From assembly GCA_910589105.1 (NCBI GenBank), contig CAJUST010000010.1:1-64000 (forward strand): 64,000 nucleotides of DNA, given 5' to 3'. The notes beneath the pieces are model-generated. The model saw only the letters and a list, made by a program, of their open reading frames with translations. It ran no database searches and was not told the origin of the DNA. Source of the stretch: an uncultured Lachnospiraceae bacterium. Lineage in GTDB: Bacteria > Bacillota > Clostridia > Lachnospirales > Lachnospiraceae. Within the stretch, counting starts at the first letter, position 1, and the number at the start of each line of letters is the position of its first letter. Below, one piece after another: positions 43,501 through 50,491 of the stretch. The translations under genes and the position numbers were made by a program.

Positions 43501-46133
43501 CAGACGTCAAATTCTATGACTGCAAAGACGTATCGGAAGGACTGACCCTTGAATACGGTTCTATCGTAAACCAGCTAAATGCCACTGATCCTACTGCATA
43601 CATTTCAGCAGACACATTTACGGCAAAAACCGTTTGGAGCTCTGTCAACGGGACAAATGCAGAGGAAATGGAACCGACAGATAAATTTGAGGCCGACGTT
43701 GTTTATAAGGCAACAACTACATTTACGGCACAGAGCTACTTCCGGTTCCCGAATACTGAAGATTTCCTTACAGAAATATGCCAAAACGTAACAACCGGAG
43801 CATCGAACCTTACGCCGACGGCCACAATGTCCGATGACAATAAAACTTTGACAGTTGAAGTTGTCTATACGGGCACAGAAGAACCGCCGACGGAATTAGA
43901 AACCGCGCGCGCAAATTTAGATGCTGCCATACAAAAAGCTGAGGATAAAATCGAAGACGGACAGGGCATCTACACAAACGAAAGCTGGAACGCATTCCTT
44001 GCTGCCTATGAAGCGGCAAAAAATCCAACAGACGGCAATAACGCCGCTGCGCTCCAAAAACTGGCAGACGACTTAAACCGCGCAATTACGGAAGGGCTGA
44101 CCGAACTGACATTGCAAGAAGCGCAAAAAGCTTTAGATGACGCGCTTGACGAGTTTAAAGATCTCATAGACGCAGGGCAGGGCATCTATACGGACAAAAG
44201 CTGGAAAGAATTTACCGATGCGTATGAAGCGGCTCAAAATTCTTCTAATTTGACAGATCCCGCCGCTCTGGTAAAATTGGCAAACGATTTAAGACAGGCA
44301 AAAGAAGATCTGGTTGAAATTACATTAGAAGAAGCAAAAGATACGCTGAATAACGTAATTGCCGATGCAGACAAAATTTTTAAAGACGGACAGGGCAACA
44401 ATACAGAAAACAGTTGGAAACGCTTTGTTGCGGCATATAACGCCGCAAAAGAACACGCCGATAATTTGGGAACCGCAGAACTCCTAAAATTGGCGGATAA
44501 CTTGGCAGAAGCGATCCACGCCCTTACTTCCGCCACTCCGGAAGAAGCTATGGAAATCCTAAATGACGCCCTATCGAAAGCGGAAAGCGTATATAGTGAC
44601 GGACAGGGCATCTATACGGACGAAAGCTGGAACAGATTTGCCGAAGCCTATGAAGCGGCGAAACATCCCGTTGATCTGACAGACGCGGCCGCTCTTTTAG
44701 TGTTAGCGGACAATCTGAATCAGGCAAGAGAAAATCTGAAAGAAATGACTATGGAGGAAGCAAAAGACGCATTGGACAGCGCCATCTCTAATGCGGAAGA
44801 CACTTTAAACGACGGACAGGGAGAGTATACTGACGAAAGCTGGAACGCGTTTAAAGATGCTTATGAAGAAGCCAAAAAACCGACTGACGGTTTAGACATT
44901 GCCGAAATCATCAAACGGGCAAAAGACCTCAAAGATGCAATCAACGGTCTGACTACGACAACGATTGAAGAAGCGAAAGCCGCTTTAAACGAAGCTATTG
45001 CCGCAGCAAAGCAAATATTTGATTTAGGGCAGGCAAATTACACAAGCGAAAGCTGGAACGTGTTTAAAGACGCATACGAAGAAGCGGTAAAACCGACCGA
45101 CGGATGCAATGCCGTTACGCTTCAAAAACGCAAAGACGAGCTAGTGAACGCGCAGAAAAACCTTAAGTTTGATTCAGGCAAAGTTTTGGCAGCCGCATCT
45201 AATGCAATCAAAAACGAAGAATCTGCCTACAAAAAAGGAAACACGGAATACACAACGGCAAGTTGGAACACATACGACAAAGCCTATAAAGCCTTGAAAG
45301 CTGAAATAGCCAAAGGTTCGAATGCAAATCCGGAGTTACTGGCAAGCCTTAAGAAAAATTTAGAGATTGCAAAATCAAAATTGACCGTTGACACAACATG
45401 GAAAAACGCAAAGAAAGCACTAACTGACACTCTTGCAACTATGAAAAACACCTATCTTGGAGGCGGAAAAGGATATACGCCCGAAAGCTGGGCGGCATTT
45501 AAAAAAGCCTATGAAAACGCAAATGCAAAAGCAAAGGCTACGGCAGGAAACAGCAAAGCCACAGACTTAACCAGACTTGCCAATGCTTTAAAATCCGCAA
45601 AAACAAACCTGAAATTACAGCAGAACGTCACCTACACAGATTTAAACGGCGTGCATTACGTAATCACTGACGCGGCCAAAAAGACTGCCAGCGCGGAAGG
45701 GCTGCCAGCTTCGAAAAAGAAAAAATTTGCAGTCAAGATTGAAGACAAAGTTAAAATCAACAACATAGACTACACGGTTACGGAAATCAAAGCAAAAGGA
45801 TTCCAAAAGTTCACAAAAATCACAAAGGTAACGATTGGAAAAAATGTAACCAAGATTGGAAAGCAGGCATTTAACGGCTGTAAAGGCATAACGTCTCTGA
45901 CTGTAAAAGGCAATGTGAAAACGTTCGATAAACAGTGCTTCAACGGGTGTAAAAAATTAAAAACCATTACATTTAAAGGCAAGAAAGCCTCAACCTTTAA
46001 ATCTAAATCCTTAAAAGGCACGAATGTTAGGATTAAAGTGAAACTTGCAAAAGGAATGAAAGCAAAAGAAAAAACTAAGATGAAACGCAATCTAAAGAAA
46101 TCAGGAATCAGCAAAAAAGCGACTATAAAATAG
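37548..46133 (+). CDS. Giant multidomain secreted sialidase (GH33-type)
   Basis: A 2861-residue surface protein. Signal peptide 1-38. The sialidase (exo-alpha-sialidase) domain, about 75-535, has the FRIP motif at 90-93, ADARY with the catalytic Asp region, and Asp boxes SSDGGATW (127-134), SKDHGRTW and SSDNGVTW. Four copies follow of a roughly 190-residue unknown module (about 590-1440), each with an FTF motif, an NYFS-type stretch, GIYNLTLWEK and LLYP. Next come a Cys/His patch (about 1480-1535), FIVAR-like helices, a LamG-like domain (about 1790-2000), eight FIVAR-type repeats of roughly 70 residues and a BspA-type leucine-rich C-terminus ending in a Lys-rich tail. There is no LPxTG. It should release sialic acid from host mucin glycans; no sialic-acid uptake genes are nearby. 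Confidence 0.92.
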   Translation: MKQSVTPRKWKRILSAGLSFALAAAMLPPPTSILASAAETAETEGSLEKMPVKDKTPVPDKAGSISMSQLEDNITQKHPFPKGTAGSDVFRIPAMITMENGELLAIADARYTQPTDGNGLDTIAAVSSDGGATWEYSFPFFFPDSYRDSHRQSTAFIDPGLLEGPDGTVYCIADAFPTEYSLQNIGARLGTGYVDIDGEQRLALTDSYEDVGTAPVNENDTRYLYYVDKFQDGYARILKREDHMPTGYAVDEWYNLYSVDENGDYIDNLKQPQINNETHEVLQNVYYKDSKFHVYQTGYLWLVTSKDHGRTWEHPTDIIPQIKKEDDRALLISPGCGLTASDGTLVIGVYYHGKGDSGNAEKASLLYSSDNGVTWNRTEDVDTGSSENEVVELEDGTIRMFYRGGSGRISYADFTKNADGGYDVGTHVDISECSVTSSCNMGAITYSKKINGKQAVLVSCPGGPGRTHGKLFTLLVNEDKTMSLYNVIDVPNSEEAFVYSTLSELPDGSVSILWEERDQTAEIWYDNFDISEFAPGAFIEREDGASIVDTTVAKEETSIIHYESENEGSGDPSITKAPNPSVATVDIEKEQVYTVEFPVYSHVANANSLESAFATATSEPSMLNLADAEFTFTKNNDAWLIQSNLNHQYLTLQSGANYFSSNADAVTITGQEDGTIQISKGSNYAGFYKTQMNFNRQGNNSDANLIYNLSLWEKLPENDTAGNSSDSRIPRYQKVSANQADDLSGRSFLISVEYDGKLLIVYPVGGEHSQTKLLATKASDNESDENTIQAYARAAAANNLDTAFATSTAQMETIQLSKAELKFTKNGDKFQIKNEANNLWMTIAPAATKYFATSAADVVVDAQSDGTVQIHCESSSSGTPGYACFYKGSLYNWNRTGAASDANGIYNLTLWEKNAAAPSDSKIPGYQEATISTTDDISPDKSYLITAKADGHLILLYPGADGSNKEKLIVTDTAVKTYAHTTCASSLADAFSTSSPTVNLVDLTTTEFTFTKTDENYQIFNEANQIYLTFADGSSGTNYFSDTAQNVTSIRQTDGTVQLKCTYTRDDSDATGYAVFYKGSHYDWNRTGAPDNSGIYNLTLWERNETAPESSLLPCYQEVEIPDTNIENGKSYLITAKIEDNIVLLYPKNGEHNQPKLIATDTGSGDEEDPPVNIPDPSVTIKTKNSISITGVNEGFSTAVIDGRQYRIRVTDDTETKQIGESFDISYLGAYDTSSIPNDMATVTPITGDTILLHERMAGIANSVSSFSKEPNTELSIADAEFTFTEATGDGNEGKWIIKNGDKYLVHKENSSQKLLFDSASAPIAVEKTENAATFRIYNPAGSASNGSRYLMFDTGNMRYDAMGSHSPSNSYLYELSLWKKDASATDSLLPGYKKLTANETIQNNGVYLISCQTEINGTETSIILWPKGPNEFNADSQAAATKLARLDTSLRITPLQNGSASLTIDGQTYKYHFVANAENCQHPQNNQITKGFYEADCETEGNSGDTVCGLCYTVIQESAKTPATNHNWGAPVIKQSLSETTNGISFLYCANSNLHEKKIKVYASAYKQLKELAASQPEETLDANKAAYQADDVSALKAAYDAGKTLSEKPSGQQTNKEMYDSIIAQTEAKKQLHRHREGLETNLLWMLDASKPIHDSGKQDVYTQSAWDAFEAAYNAASGVADASQKTYAELETIVTTLKNTRRDLVRQDAKAGLQTLYNTHKDKTKDDYSDRTWSVFTKALQTAKDVLDSEEATVLEIEDTKKNLTDAVEGLLTNAQEQITAPFIHYTAPAAGQYPKAAAITQDEESNHASAVSDWTEEVQTLMRNTPDAAPAITNKEGIWGFSDQLRSGSSKYNVNGTDKSLAITFKLWLNEAPSSQTELIGRGHQFDFQISGGKFVMWMVDNGYPTEELTISAADHIGKWLDIVMLINGNGTQRFYVNGSPSSSRGDSKPVLNSSSSPFTICYNPSETNGSPLTANTGYMADVKFYDCKDVSEGLTLEYGSIVNQLNATDPTAYISADTFTAKTVWSSVNGTNAEEMEPTDKFEADVVYKATTTFTAQSYFRFPNTEDFLTEICQNVTTGASNLTPTATMSDDNKTLTVEVVYTGTEEPPTELETARANLDAAIQKAEDKIEDGQGIYTNESWNAFLAAYEAAKNPTDGNNAAALQKLADDLNRAITEGLTELTLQEAQKALDDALDEFKDLIDAGQGIYTDKSWKEFTDAYEAAQNSSNLTDPAALVKLANDLRQAKEDLVEITLEEAKDTLNNVIADADKIFKDGQGNNTENSWKRFVAAYNAAKEHADNLGTAELLKLADNLAEAIHALTSATPEEAMEILNDALSKAESVYSDGQGIYTDESWNRFAEAYEAAKHPVDLTDAAALLVLADNLNQARENLKEMTMEEAKDALDSAISNAEDTLNDGQGEYTDESWNAFKDAYEEAKKPTDGLDIAEIIKRAKDLKDAINGLTTTTIEEAKAALNEAIAAAKQIFDLGQANYTSESWNVFKDAYEEAVKPTDGCNAVTLQKRKDELVNAQKNLKFDSGKVLAAASNAIKNEESAYKKGNTEYTTASWNTYDKAYKALKAEIAKGSNANPELLASLKKNLEIAKSKLTVDTTWKNAKKALTDTLATMKNTYLGGGKGYTPESWAAFKKAYENANAKAKATAGNSKATDLTRLANALKSAKTNLKLQQNVTYTDLNGVHYVITDAAKKTASAEGLPASKKKKFAVKIEDKVKINNIDYTVTEIKAKGFQKFTKITKVTIGKNVTKIGKQAFNGCKGITSLTVKGNVKTFDKQCFNGCKKLKTITFKGKKASTFKSKSLKGTNVRIKVKLAKGMKAKEKTKMKRNLKKSGISKKATIK
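43890..45640 (+). repeat. Eight tandem FIVAR-type repeats within the sialidase
   Basis: Units of about 210 bases, each with GACGGACAGGGCATCTA-like sequence and a conserved ESWNAF core (for example near 43975, 44185, 44390, 44605, 44820, 45035, 45245 and 45475). They probably form a long helical stalk or a glycan-binding array that places the enzyme away from the cell wall. Confidence 0.8.
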
Positions 46134-46161
46134 TATTTTATTATTGCAGGCTGTTCTGACT

Positions 46162-46210
46162 AAAAAAGCTTCGGCGGATAGAATTTCTTTTTCTATCCGC
46201 CGAAGCTTTT
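46162..46210. terminator. Strong bidirectional terminator
   Basis: AAAAGCTTCGGCGGATAGA and its exact complement around a short loop, with A- and T-runs on the two sides. It separates the plus-strand sialidase from the minus-strand restriction-type gene. Confidence 0.9.
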
Positions 46211-46236
46211 ACTGTTTGGTTTTACGAATTTTTCTA

Positions 46237-47244
46237 TTATGCCTCTCCATCTTCTGTAACCATATTCATTTCAAGTTTATAATAAATATCCATGTCATAA
46301 ATGATTCCGTTAATATCTTCGTTACTTAATTCATCATTCCACATTTGCAGCTCATTTATAGTAATAATTTCTTCAATCGCATTACGGTATCTATCTTCTA
46401 AAACCGCCATACCACTTGAACGACGTGTAATATATTGACGCAATTCAGCCAATACATTCTCCCTGCTCTTTTTTTTCTTAATTACAAAACTAACGGGAAA
46501 ATGCATAACCTTATCAATATCCAGAAGATATTTATCATAATTATTTACTTCCGTCACTTGAAAAAATCTCCCAACTGGTCTCATCACGAAATCAATGCCG
46601 CCATCATTTGCGTTTGTTCTGCCAGTTTTATATAGTTCAAGGGCAACTTCTTTCACTGAATATTTGTCATATCCAAAGAATACCGTAATATTCTTATAAT
46701 GGTTTTTCAAAATAGCATAACTGATAATTTCAAAGATTCTAGCTTCTGAGTCCTCTGTAAGTAAAGCATTGATTTTAGCTTTCTTTTCAGATAGATCTGT
46801 CATATTTTTTAATTCTTCTAAAACACTGATTAAAACTGCGTCTTTTTCCATAAGAAGCGCTATATATTTTTCAATTATTTTACATGAAATTTTACTGATG
46901 TCAAATCCTTCCACATAAATATAATCTATATGTATGAGATATTTACCATTATTTATAATTATTAAATCATTTACCGCATCTTTGATTTTATTATGAAATT
47001 CCCCGTTCACACGAGAGTTCAAAGCATGATTTTGCAGCTTACTCCCACCATATAATTTACGATAAAAACTAAACAAACTTATATAATCATATCCATCAAA
47101 AGAACGGTATTGTTCTTTCTTTTCATAAAAATCTTTTTGGTAAAAATACAGGATAGAATAAATAGCGTAAATATTAGCTAAACTTCTGCGAGTTTTACTA
47201 TTGCCGTGTACAGCTTTCATCTTTGCATCCAGATATTGAAGCAT
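46237..47244 (-). CDS. Restriction-endonuclease-like protein, N-terminus probably frameshifted
   Basis: A 335-residue protein encoded directly after an adenine methyltransferase. The C-terminal half shows NDGGIDFVMRPVGRFFQVTEV, a PD-(D/E)xK-like arrangement. The conserved-looking start SPMLQYLDAKMKAVHGNSKTR is cut: coding-like sequence IEEILKKEYPKEYKKF lies just upstream in another frame. One extra T near 47259-47261 would join them. As read, translation begins at an internal ATG without a ribosome site, so the enzyme may be inactive or truncated. The predicted target is that of the partner methyltransferase. Base composition is strongly AT-rich. Confidence 0.6.
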   Translation of the reverse strand: MLQYLDAKMKAVHGNSKTRRSLANIYAIYSILYFYQKDFYEKKEQYRSFDGYDYISLFSFYRKLYGGSKLQNHALNSRVNGEFHNKIKDAVNDLIIINNGKYLIHIDYIYVEGFDISKISCKIIEKYIALLMEKDAVLISVLEELKNMTDLSEKKAKINALLTEDSEARIFEIISYAILKNHYKNITVFFGYDKYSVKEVALELYKTGRTNANDGGIDFVMRPVGRFFQVTEVNNYDKYLLDIDKVMHFPVSFVIKKKKSRENVLAELRQYITRRSSGMAVLEDRYRNAIEEIITINELQMWNDELSNEDINGIIYDMDIYYKLEMNMVTEDGEA

Positions 47245-47332
47245 TGGACTTTTATCATAAACTTTTTATATTCTTTTGGATATTCTTTTTTTAAAATCTC
47301 CTCAATAAAACTTTCTGTAATTTTCTTTTAAT

Positions 47333-48304
47333 TCACTCTCTTACATATTTTGATTTTGCTTTTGTTTTTCTTACCTTAATTTTTTCAAGACTTTTTCCAT
47401 TTCTCTCTGTTGTAATGCCGGTACGCCTTAAACCCATTTCATAATATTCCTCATTCAAATCTATTCCAATACTTACACGCCCCAAACGAACCGCCATAGC
47501 AGATGTTGTAAAGGAGCCTGAAAAGGGATCTAAAACAATGTCTCCTGGATTGGAGGATGCCTTGATAATACGCTCAAGCATTGCTTCTGGTTTTTGCGTC
47601 GGATGATTCTCATATTCATCCATTTTAAATCTTACCCTGCTAAAATCCCAAACATTGCCCGGAACTTTTTCTGTATTATAAGGCTGTGGCGGATTTTTTC
47701 TATAATCAATCAGTTTTCTTTTTGCCCCTGTCTTGGCTTCTACAAGAATATCTCCATAATTAAACGTATAAGAAGCTTTTTTACTCTTATTTATCATCAG
47801 AATTGGCTCATATAGTGAGCCATACATTTTCTTAGATTGTACTCCGGAACTGTCATACGTCCAAACAATCCGGCTCAAAACATTATATTTTTCAGAAACA
47901 AATACATCTAAATATGGCATATGCTGTGTTGCTGTCATAATATACATTGTTCCTGTATCAGATAAAACACGCATACATTCATCAATCCAAATCTTGCACC
48001 AGTCTATGTAAGCGCGCACACTCCCCCATTTATCACTGTTATTTCCAAAATCTTTCCCTATGTTGTATGGAGCATCGGCAAAAATAAGTTGGACAGAACT
48101 ATGTTTCATCTTTTTTAATACAGAAAGACAGTCTCCCAGAATAATTAATGAATTGTTACCGCTCATATATTCTTCTGTCAATGAAACTTTAAAGATTTTA
48201 TTAAAATCAAAGATTGCTTCTGGAAAAGTGTGAACCTTCATTTCATTAATGAACTTCTCATGATCGATGGCGAATGTCATTTGTCCGGAATTATTTATAC
48301 CCAT
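47333..48304 (-). CDS. DNA adenine methyltransferase, YhdJ/M.EcoKII-like
   Basis: A 323-residue beta-class amino-methyltransferase: motif IV (DAPYN, Asp77-Asn81) precedes the target region and the SAM-binding motif DPFSGSFTT. Long stretches match E. coli YhdJ (M.EcoKII, ATGCAT) as I remember it: WTYDSSGVQSKKMYGS, DYRKNPPQPYN, VPGNVWDFSRVR and ENHPTQKPEAMLER. The usual DPPY is changed to DAPY. ATGCAT specificity is inferred. It starts after AAAGGAAGGGCAATTCAT; a TATAAT box lies at 48395-48400. With the endonuclease-like gene downstream it forms a type II restriction-modification pair. Confidence 0.88.
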   Translation of the reverse strand: MGINNSGQMTFAIDHEKFINEMKVHTFPEAIFDFNKIFKVSLTEEYMSGNNSLIILGDCLSVLKKMKHSSVQLIFADAPYNIGKDFGNNSDKWGSVRAYIDWCKIWIDECMRVLSDTGTMYIMTATQHMPYLDVFVSEKYNVLSRIVWTYDSSGVQSKKMYGSLYEPILMINKSKKASYTFNYGDILVEAKTGAKRKLIDYRKNPPQPYNTEKVPGNVWDFSRVRFKMDEYENHPTQKPEAMLERIIKASSNPGDIVLDPFSGSFTTSAMAVRLGRVSIGIDLNEEYYEMGLRRTGITTERNGKSLEKIKVRKTKAKSKYVRE

Positions 48305-48880
48305 ATGAATTGCCCTTCCTTTAGATTCTAATGACTAAGGCTAAAAATATTACTGATCTTACAGCTTAAAAGTATACGATGTTTTCTTGATTTTATTATA
48401 ACACAATTTTCTGCCAGAATCGCATTCAATATCGGCTAAAAAATTTAAGTGATTGTTTCATACAACGCTCGCTATGCCATGGCACACTGAGTAAGAAGTG
48501 AATTGTTTCTATTTTAACTATAATAATTACATAATTCAATACCCCAATATGATTATTCTTCGAAAATCCATTTTCTAAACTATTTTATGCCAAATGCTAT
48601 CACGCACACGGGTAATATCCCCTCTGATTATGCTATCCTATAAACTCAGTAAAAAAAATTTTTATATGTTTTATACCACTCTTTATTACATCTAAACCCA
48701 ATTAATAAAAGTTTTTATATAACTAATTTTTAGACATTTTTACTGCGAATCAAAATTATTTTACAATTTTGACAGACAGTATCTTACAAAAAAATCAGGA
48801 GTTCATTTCAAGTTTGCCAAAAAAATAAAAGATGCTCAATTCAATATTACTGAACTGAACATCTAATTTCTAAATTAAAA
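48305..48880 (-). other. AT-rich intergenic region
   Basis: Apart from the methyltransferase promoter (TATAAT at 48395-48400) and the peptide terminator (48818-48864) no gene is supported. A short frame on the minus strand around 48605-48665 reads SIIRGDITRVRDSIWHK before a stop and might be the tail of a lost gene. The composition is very AT-rich, like the neighbouring insert. Confidence 0.4.
48818..48864 (-). terminator. Terminator of the small peptide gene
   Basis: On the minus strand AGATGTTCAGTTCA pairs with TGAATTGAGCATCT (two G-U pairs) around a 7-base loop, followed by TTTTATTTTTTT. It lies 17 bases after the peptide stop codon. Confidence 0.8.
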
Positions 48881-48952
48881 CTACTTTAAAATAATACTTC
48901 TTATTATCCACTTTGCAAGTTCATCAAATACAGTAAACGTCATAATACCCAT
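48881..48952 (-). CDS. 23-residue amphipathic peptide, delta-haemolysin/PSM-like
   Basis: A 23-codon gene with an ideal ribosome site (AGAGGAGGTG, seven bases before ATG) and its own terminator. The product starts MGIMTFTVFD and ends in IIRSIILK. It has no signal peptide, Cys or Gly-Gly leader site. The core DELAKWIIRSI resembles GDLVKWIIDTV of staphylococcal delta-haemolysin, a leaderless phenol-soluble modulin controlled by Agr. Hydrophobic Phe, Val, Leu, Trp and Ile alternate with Asp, Glu, Lys and Arg as in an amphipathic helix; net charge is about +1. It lies downstream of an Agr-like kinase gene. It may be a membrane-active toxin, leaderless bacteriocin or signal; which one is open. Confidence 0.7.
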   Translation of the reverse strand: MGIMTFTVFDELAKWIIRSIILK

Positions 48953-48968
48953 GAATGGCACCTCCTCT

Positions 48969-48996
48969 GTTAATGTTTTTATCTACATTAACAGGG
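48969..48996 (-). promoter_or_regulatory. Leader hairpin or dyad before the peptide gene
   Basis: CTGTTAATGT and ACATTAACAG form a perfect 10-bp inverted repeat around 8 bases, ending only a few bases before the AGAGGAGG ribosome site. It may be an RNA stem that stabilises the short mRNA or controls translation, or an operator. Confidence 0.6.
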
Positions 48997-49030
48997 TACT
49001 CGTATCACTCCCGACAAACCAGAATACCAC

Positions 49031-49059
49031 CTTTAACGGTTATATATCTTCTTAAATGG
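49031..49059 (-). promoter_or_regulatory. Candidate LytTR-regulator binding repeats
   Basis: Two 9-base direct repeats on the minus strand, CCATTTAAG and CCGTTAAAG (7 of 9 identical), start 20 bases apart, about two helical turns. AgrA-type LytTR regulators bind such paired repeats (consensus near ACAGTTAAG). Downstream, TTGTCG and GTTAAT have a long spacer of about 19 bases, a poor promoter of the kind that needs an activator. Confidence 0.45.
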
Positions 49060-49090
49060 GTCTTATCATAAAATATATCATATAGAAAAA

Positions 49091-49157
49091 AGAAATATTT
49101 TTAGACTCGGAAAAATTTATTACCTAATTTCTTTCCTAAAAATCTAAAAATATCTCT
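49091..49157 (-). terminator. Possible terminator after the kinase gene
   Basis: AGATATTTTTAGA and TCTAAAAATATTTCT can pair across a loop of about 40 bases, followed by TTTTTT. It is weaker and more open than the other terminators here, so some read-through into the peptide gene is possible. Confidence 0.4.
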
Positions 49158-49187
49158 TTTCTGAATCAAACCGCTATATTTCCTACC

Positions 49188-50483
49188 CTACTTAATAGGT
49201 AAAATAATACATACTATAAATTGATTTTCTTCTTGATACCATTTAAAATTTCCATAATTTCTTTCAACAGAAGTTTTCACGTTTAGCAATCCAATACCAT
49301 GATTTCTTTTATTTAATTTATGTGACTTTGGCAACCCATGTTTGTTAATCCTATTATCATTTATTTTGGCGGATAACGTATTTATAATCCTATATTCTAC
49401 ATATTGACGACCTTTATGAATTTCTATCGAAATTTTTGATTTTTTAATGTGATTCTCTGTAATTTCTTCAATAATATTCTGAAATAAATTTGAAAAAATA
49501 GTGCAAATATCTGTCTCATCTATATCAAACTCTATTGGACTTCTACCTTTTATTATAATTTCAACATCTTTTGGTAACATACCAAAATAATAATTCATTA
49601 TAATATCAATCATTTCATTACCAGTCACATAATAAATACTTTGAATTTTCTTAAAACCCCCTAAAATATTTGATAAATATCTTTGAGCTGTTTTTGTTTG
49701 ATCTTTATTTAAAATTTCTTGTAAATATACCAAATGATTTATCATATCATGCCTATATTTACGAGTATCTGCCTCCTTCCGTAAACTTCTTTTATAATAA
49801 TTTACTTGTGATTCTTTCAACAATCTCTCTGTTTTTAATAGTTGTTCCATTCTTTCATTGGTATTTTTAATATAAACAACAAAAATAACTAGTAAAAAAA
49901 TACTGATAGAAATTGCCACTGTTACCATATTACAAAATATTATGTATCTGTGATTAGGTAAATATAAAATTGCTTGCTTTAAAATTCCTAAACAAATTAA
50001 CATCAATATTATAATTATTCCAATTACAAAATAAATAAACGAATTAATATGTATTTTCTTAAATTGTATTACTTTCTTTTTTATAACATTTATCAAACTT
50101 ATACTACATAATGTACAACATTTAGCTACTAAATAACTAATATGTTCCACATAACTTTTATCAAGAAAGCCAAAAACCTTTTCACAAGGATATACAAAAA
50201 TGCCTTCTACACAAACTAACAAAAGAATAATTAGTATCAACTTAACAGAGTTTTCAATTATTCCGCCTTCAAGCGATATAAAAGTTAAAAAAATGACGCT
50301 GACTGTAATTAGAAAATTTTTACCAGCTACATCTACCGAAATCTTTCCTATCACCACCGCCAACACCCCACCCAAAACCATCCACTTCCTATTCCTCACC
50401 TCCACCTGAAACAAAATCTTAAGCACAACCTGATAACAAACTAGTTCTACGCAGTAAATCCCCAATAGCAGCAAAATTTCCAT
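49188..50483 (-). CDS. AgrC-like GHKL sensor histidine kinase
   Basis: A 431-residue kinase. The first about 210 residues form six or so hydrophobic helices, the usual polytopic sensor of peptide-responsive kinases. A coiled linker follows, then the phosphoacceptor motif KYRHDMINHL and a GHKL ATPase domain with SNLFQNIIEEI (N box) and NHGIGLLNVK (G box). Start: ATG at 50483 after GAGGTGTGTT, close to the end of the regulator gene; a TTG 12 bases upstream is an alternative. It pairs with the LytTR regulator at 50492 and precedes the small peptide gene. No agrB or agrD-type gene is present. Confidence 0.85.
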   Translation of the reverse strand: MEILLLLGIYCVELVCYQVVLKILFQVEVRNRKWMVLGGVLAVVIGKISVDVAGKNFLITVSVIFLTFISLEGGIIENSVKLILIILLLVCVEGIFVYPCEKVFGFLDKSYVEHISYLVAKCCTLCSISLINVIKKKVIQFKKIHINSFIYFVIGIIIILMLICLGILKQAILYLPNHRYIIFCNMVTVAISISIFLLVIFVVYIKNTNERMEQLLKTERLLKESQVNYYKRSLRKEADTRKYRHDMINHLVYLQEILNKDQTKTAQRYLSNILGGFKKIQSIYYVTGNEMIDIIMNYYFGMLPKDVEIIIKGRSPIEFDIDETDICTIFSNLFQNIIEEITENHIKKSKISIEIHKGRQYVEYRIINTLSAKINDNRINKHGLPKSHKLNKRNHGIGLLNVKTSVERNYGNFKWYQEENQFIVCIILPIK

Positions 50484-50491
50484 AACACACC

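Noticed and set aside
48605..48665. Short minus-strand frame SIIRGDITRVRDSIWHK
   Set aside because: It looks like the end of a protein but has no start, no ribosome site and no recognised family; kept only as a note in the intergenic entry.
48769..48774. TTGACA on the plus strand in the AT-rich gap
   Set aside because: No convincing -10 at the right distance and no gene follows on that strand.
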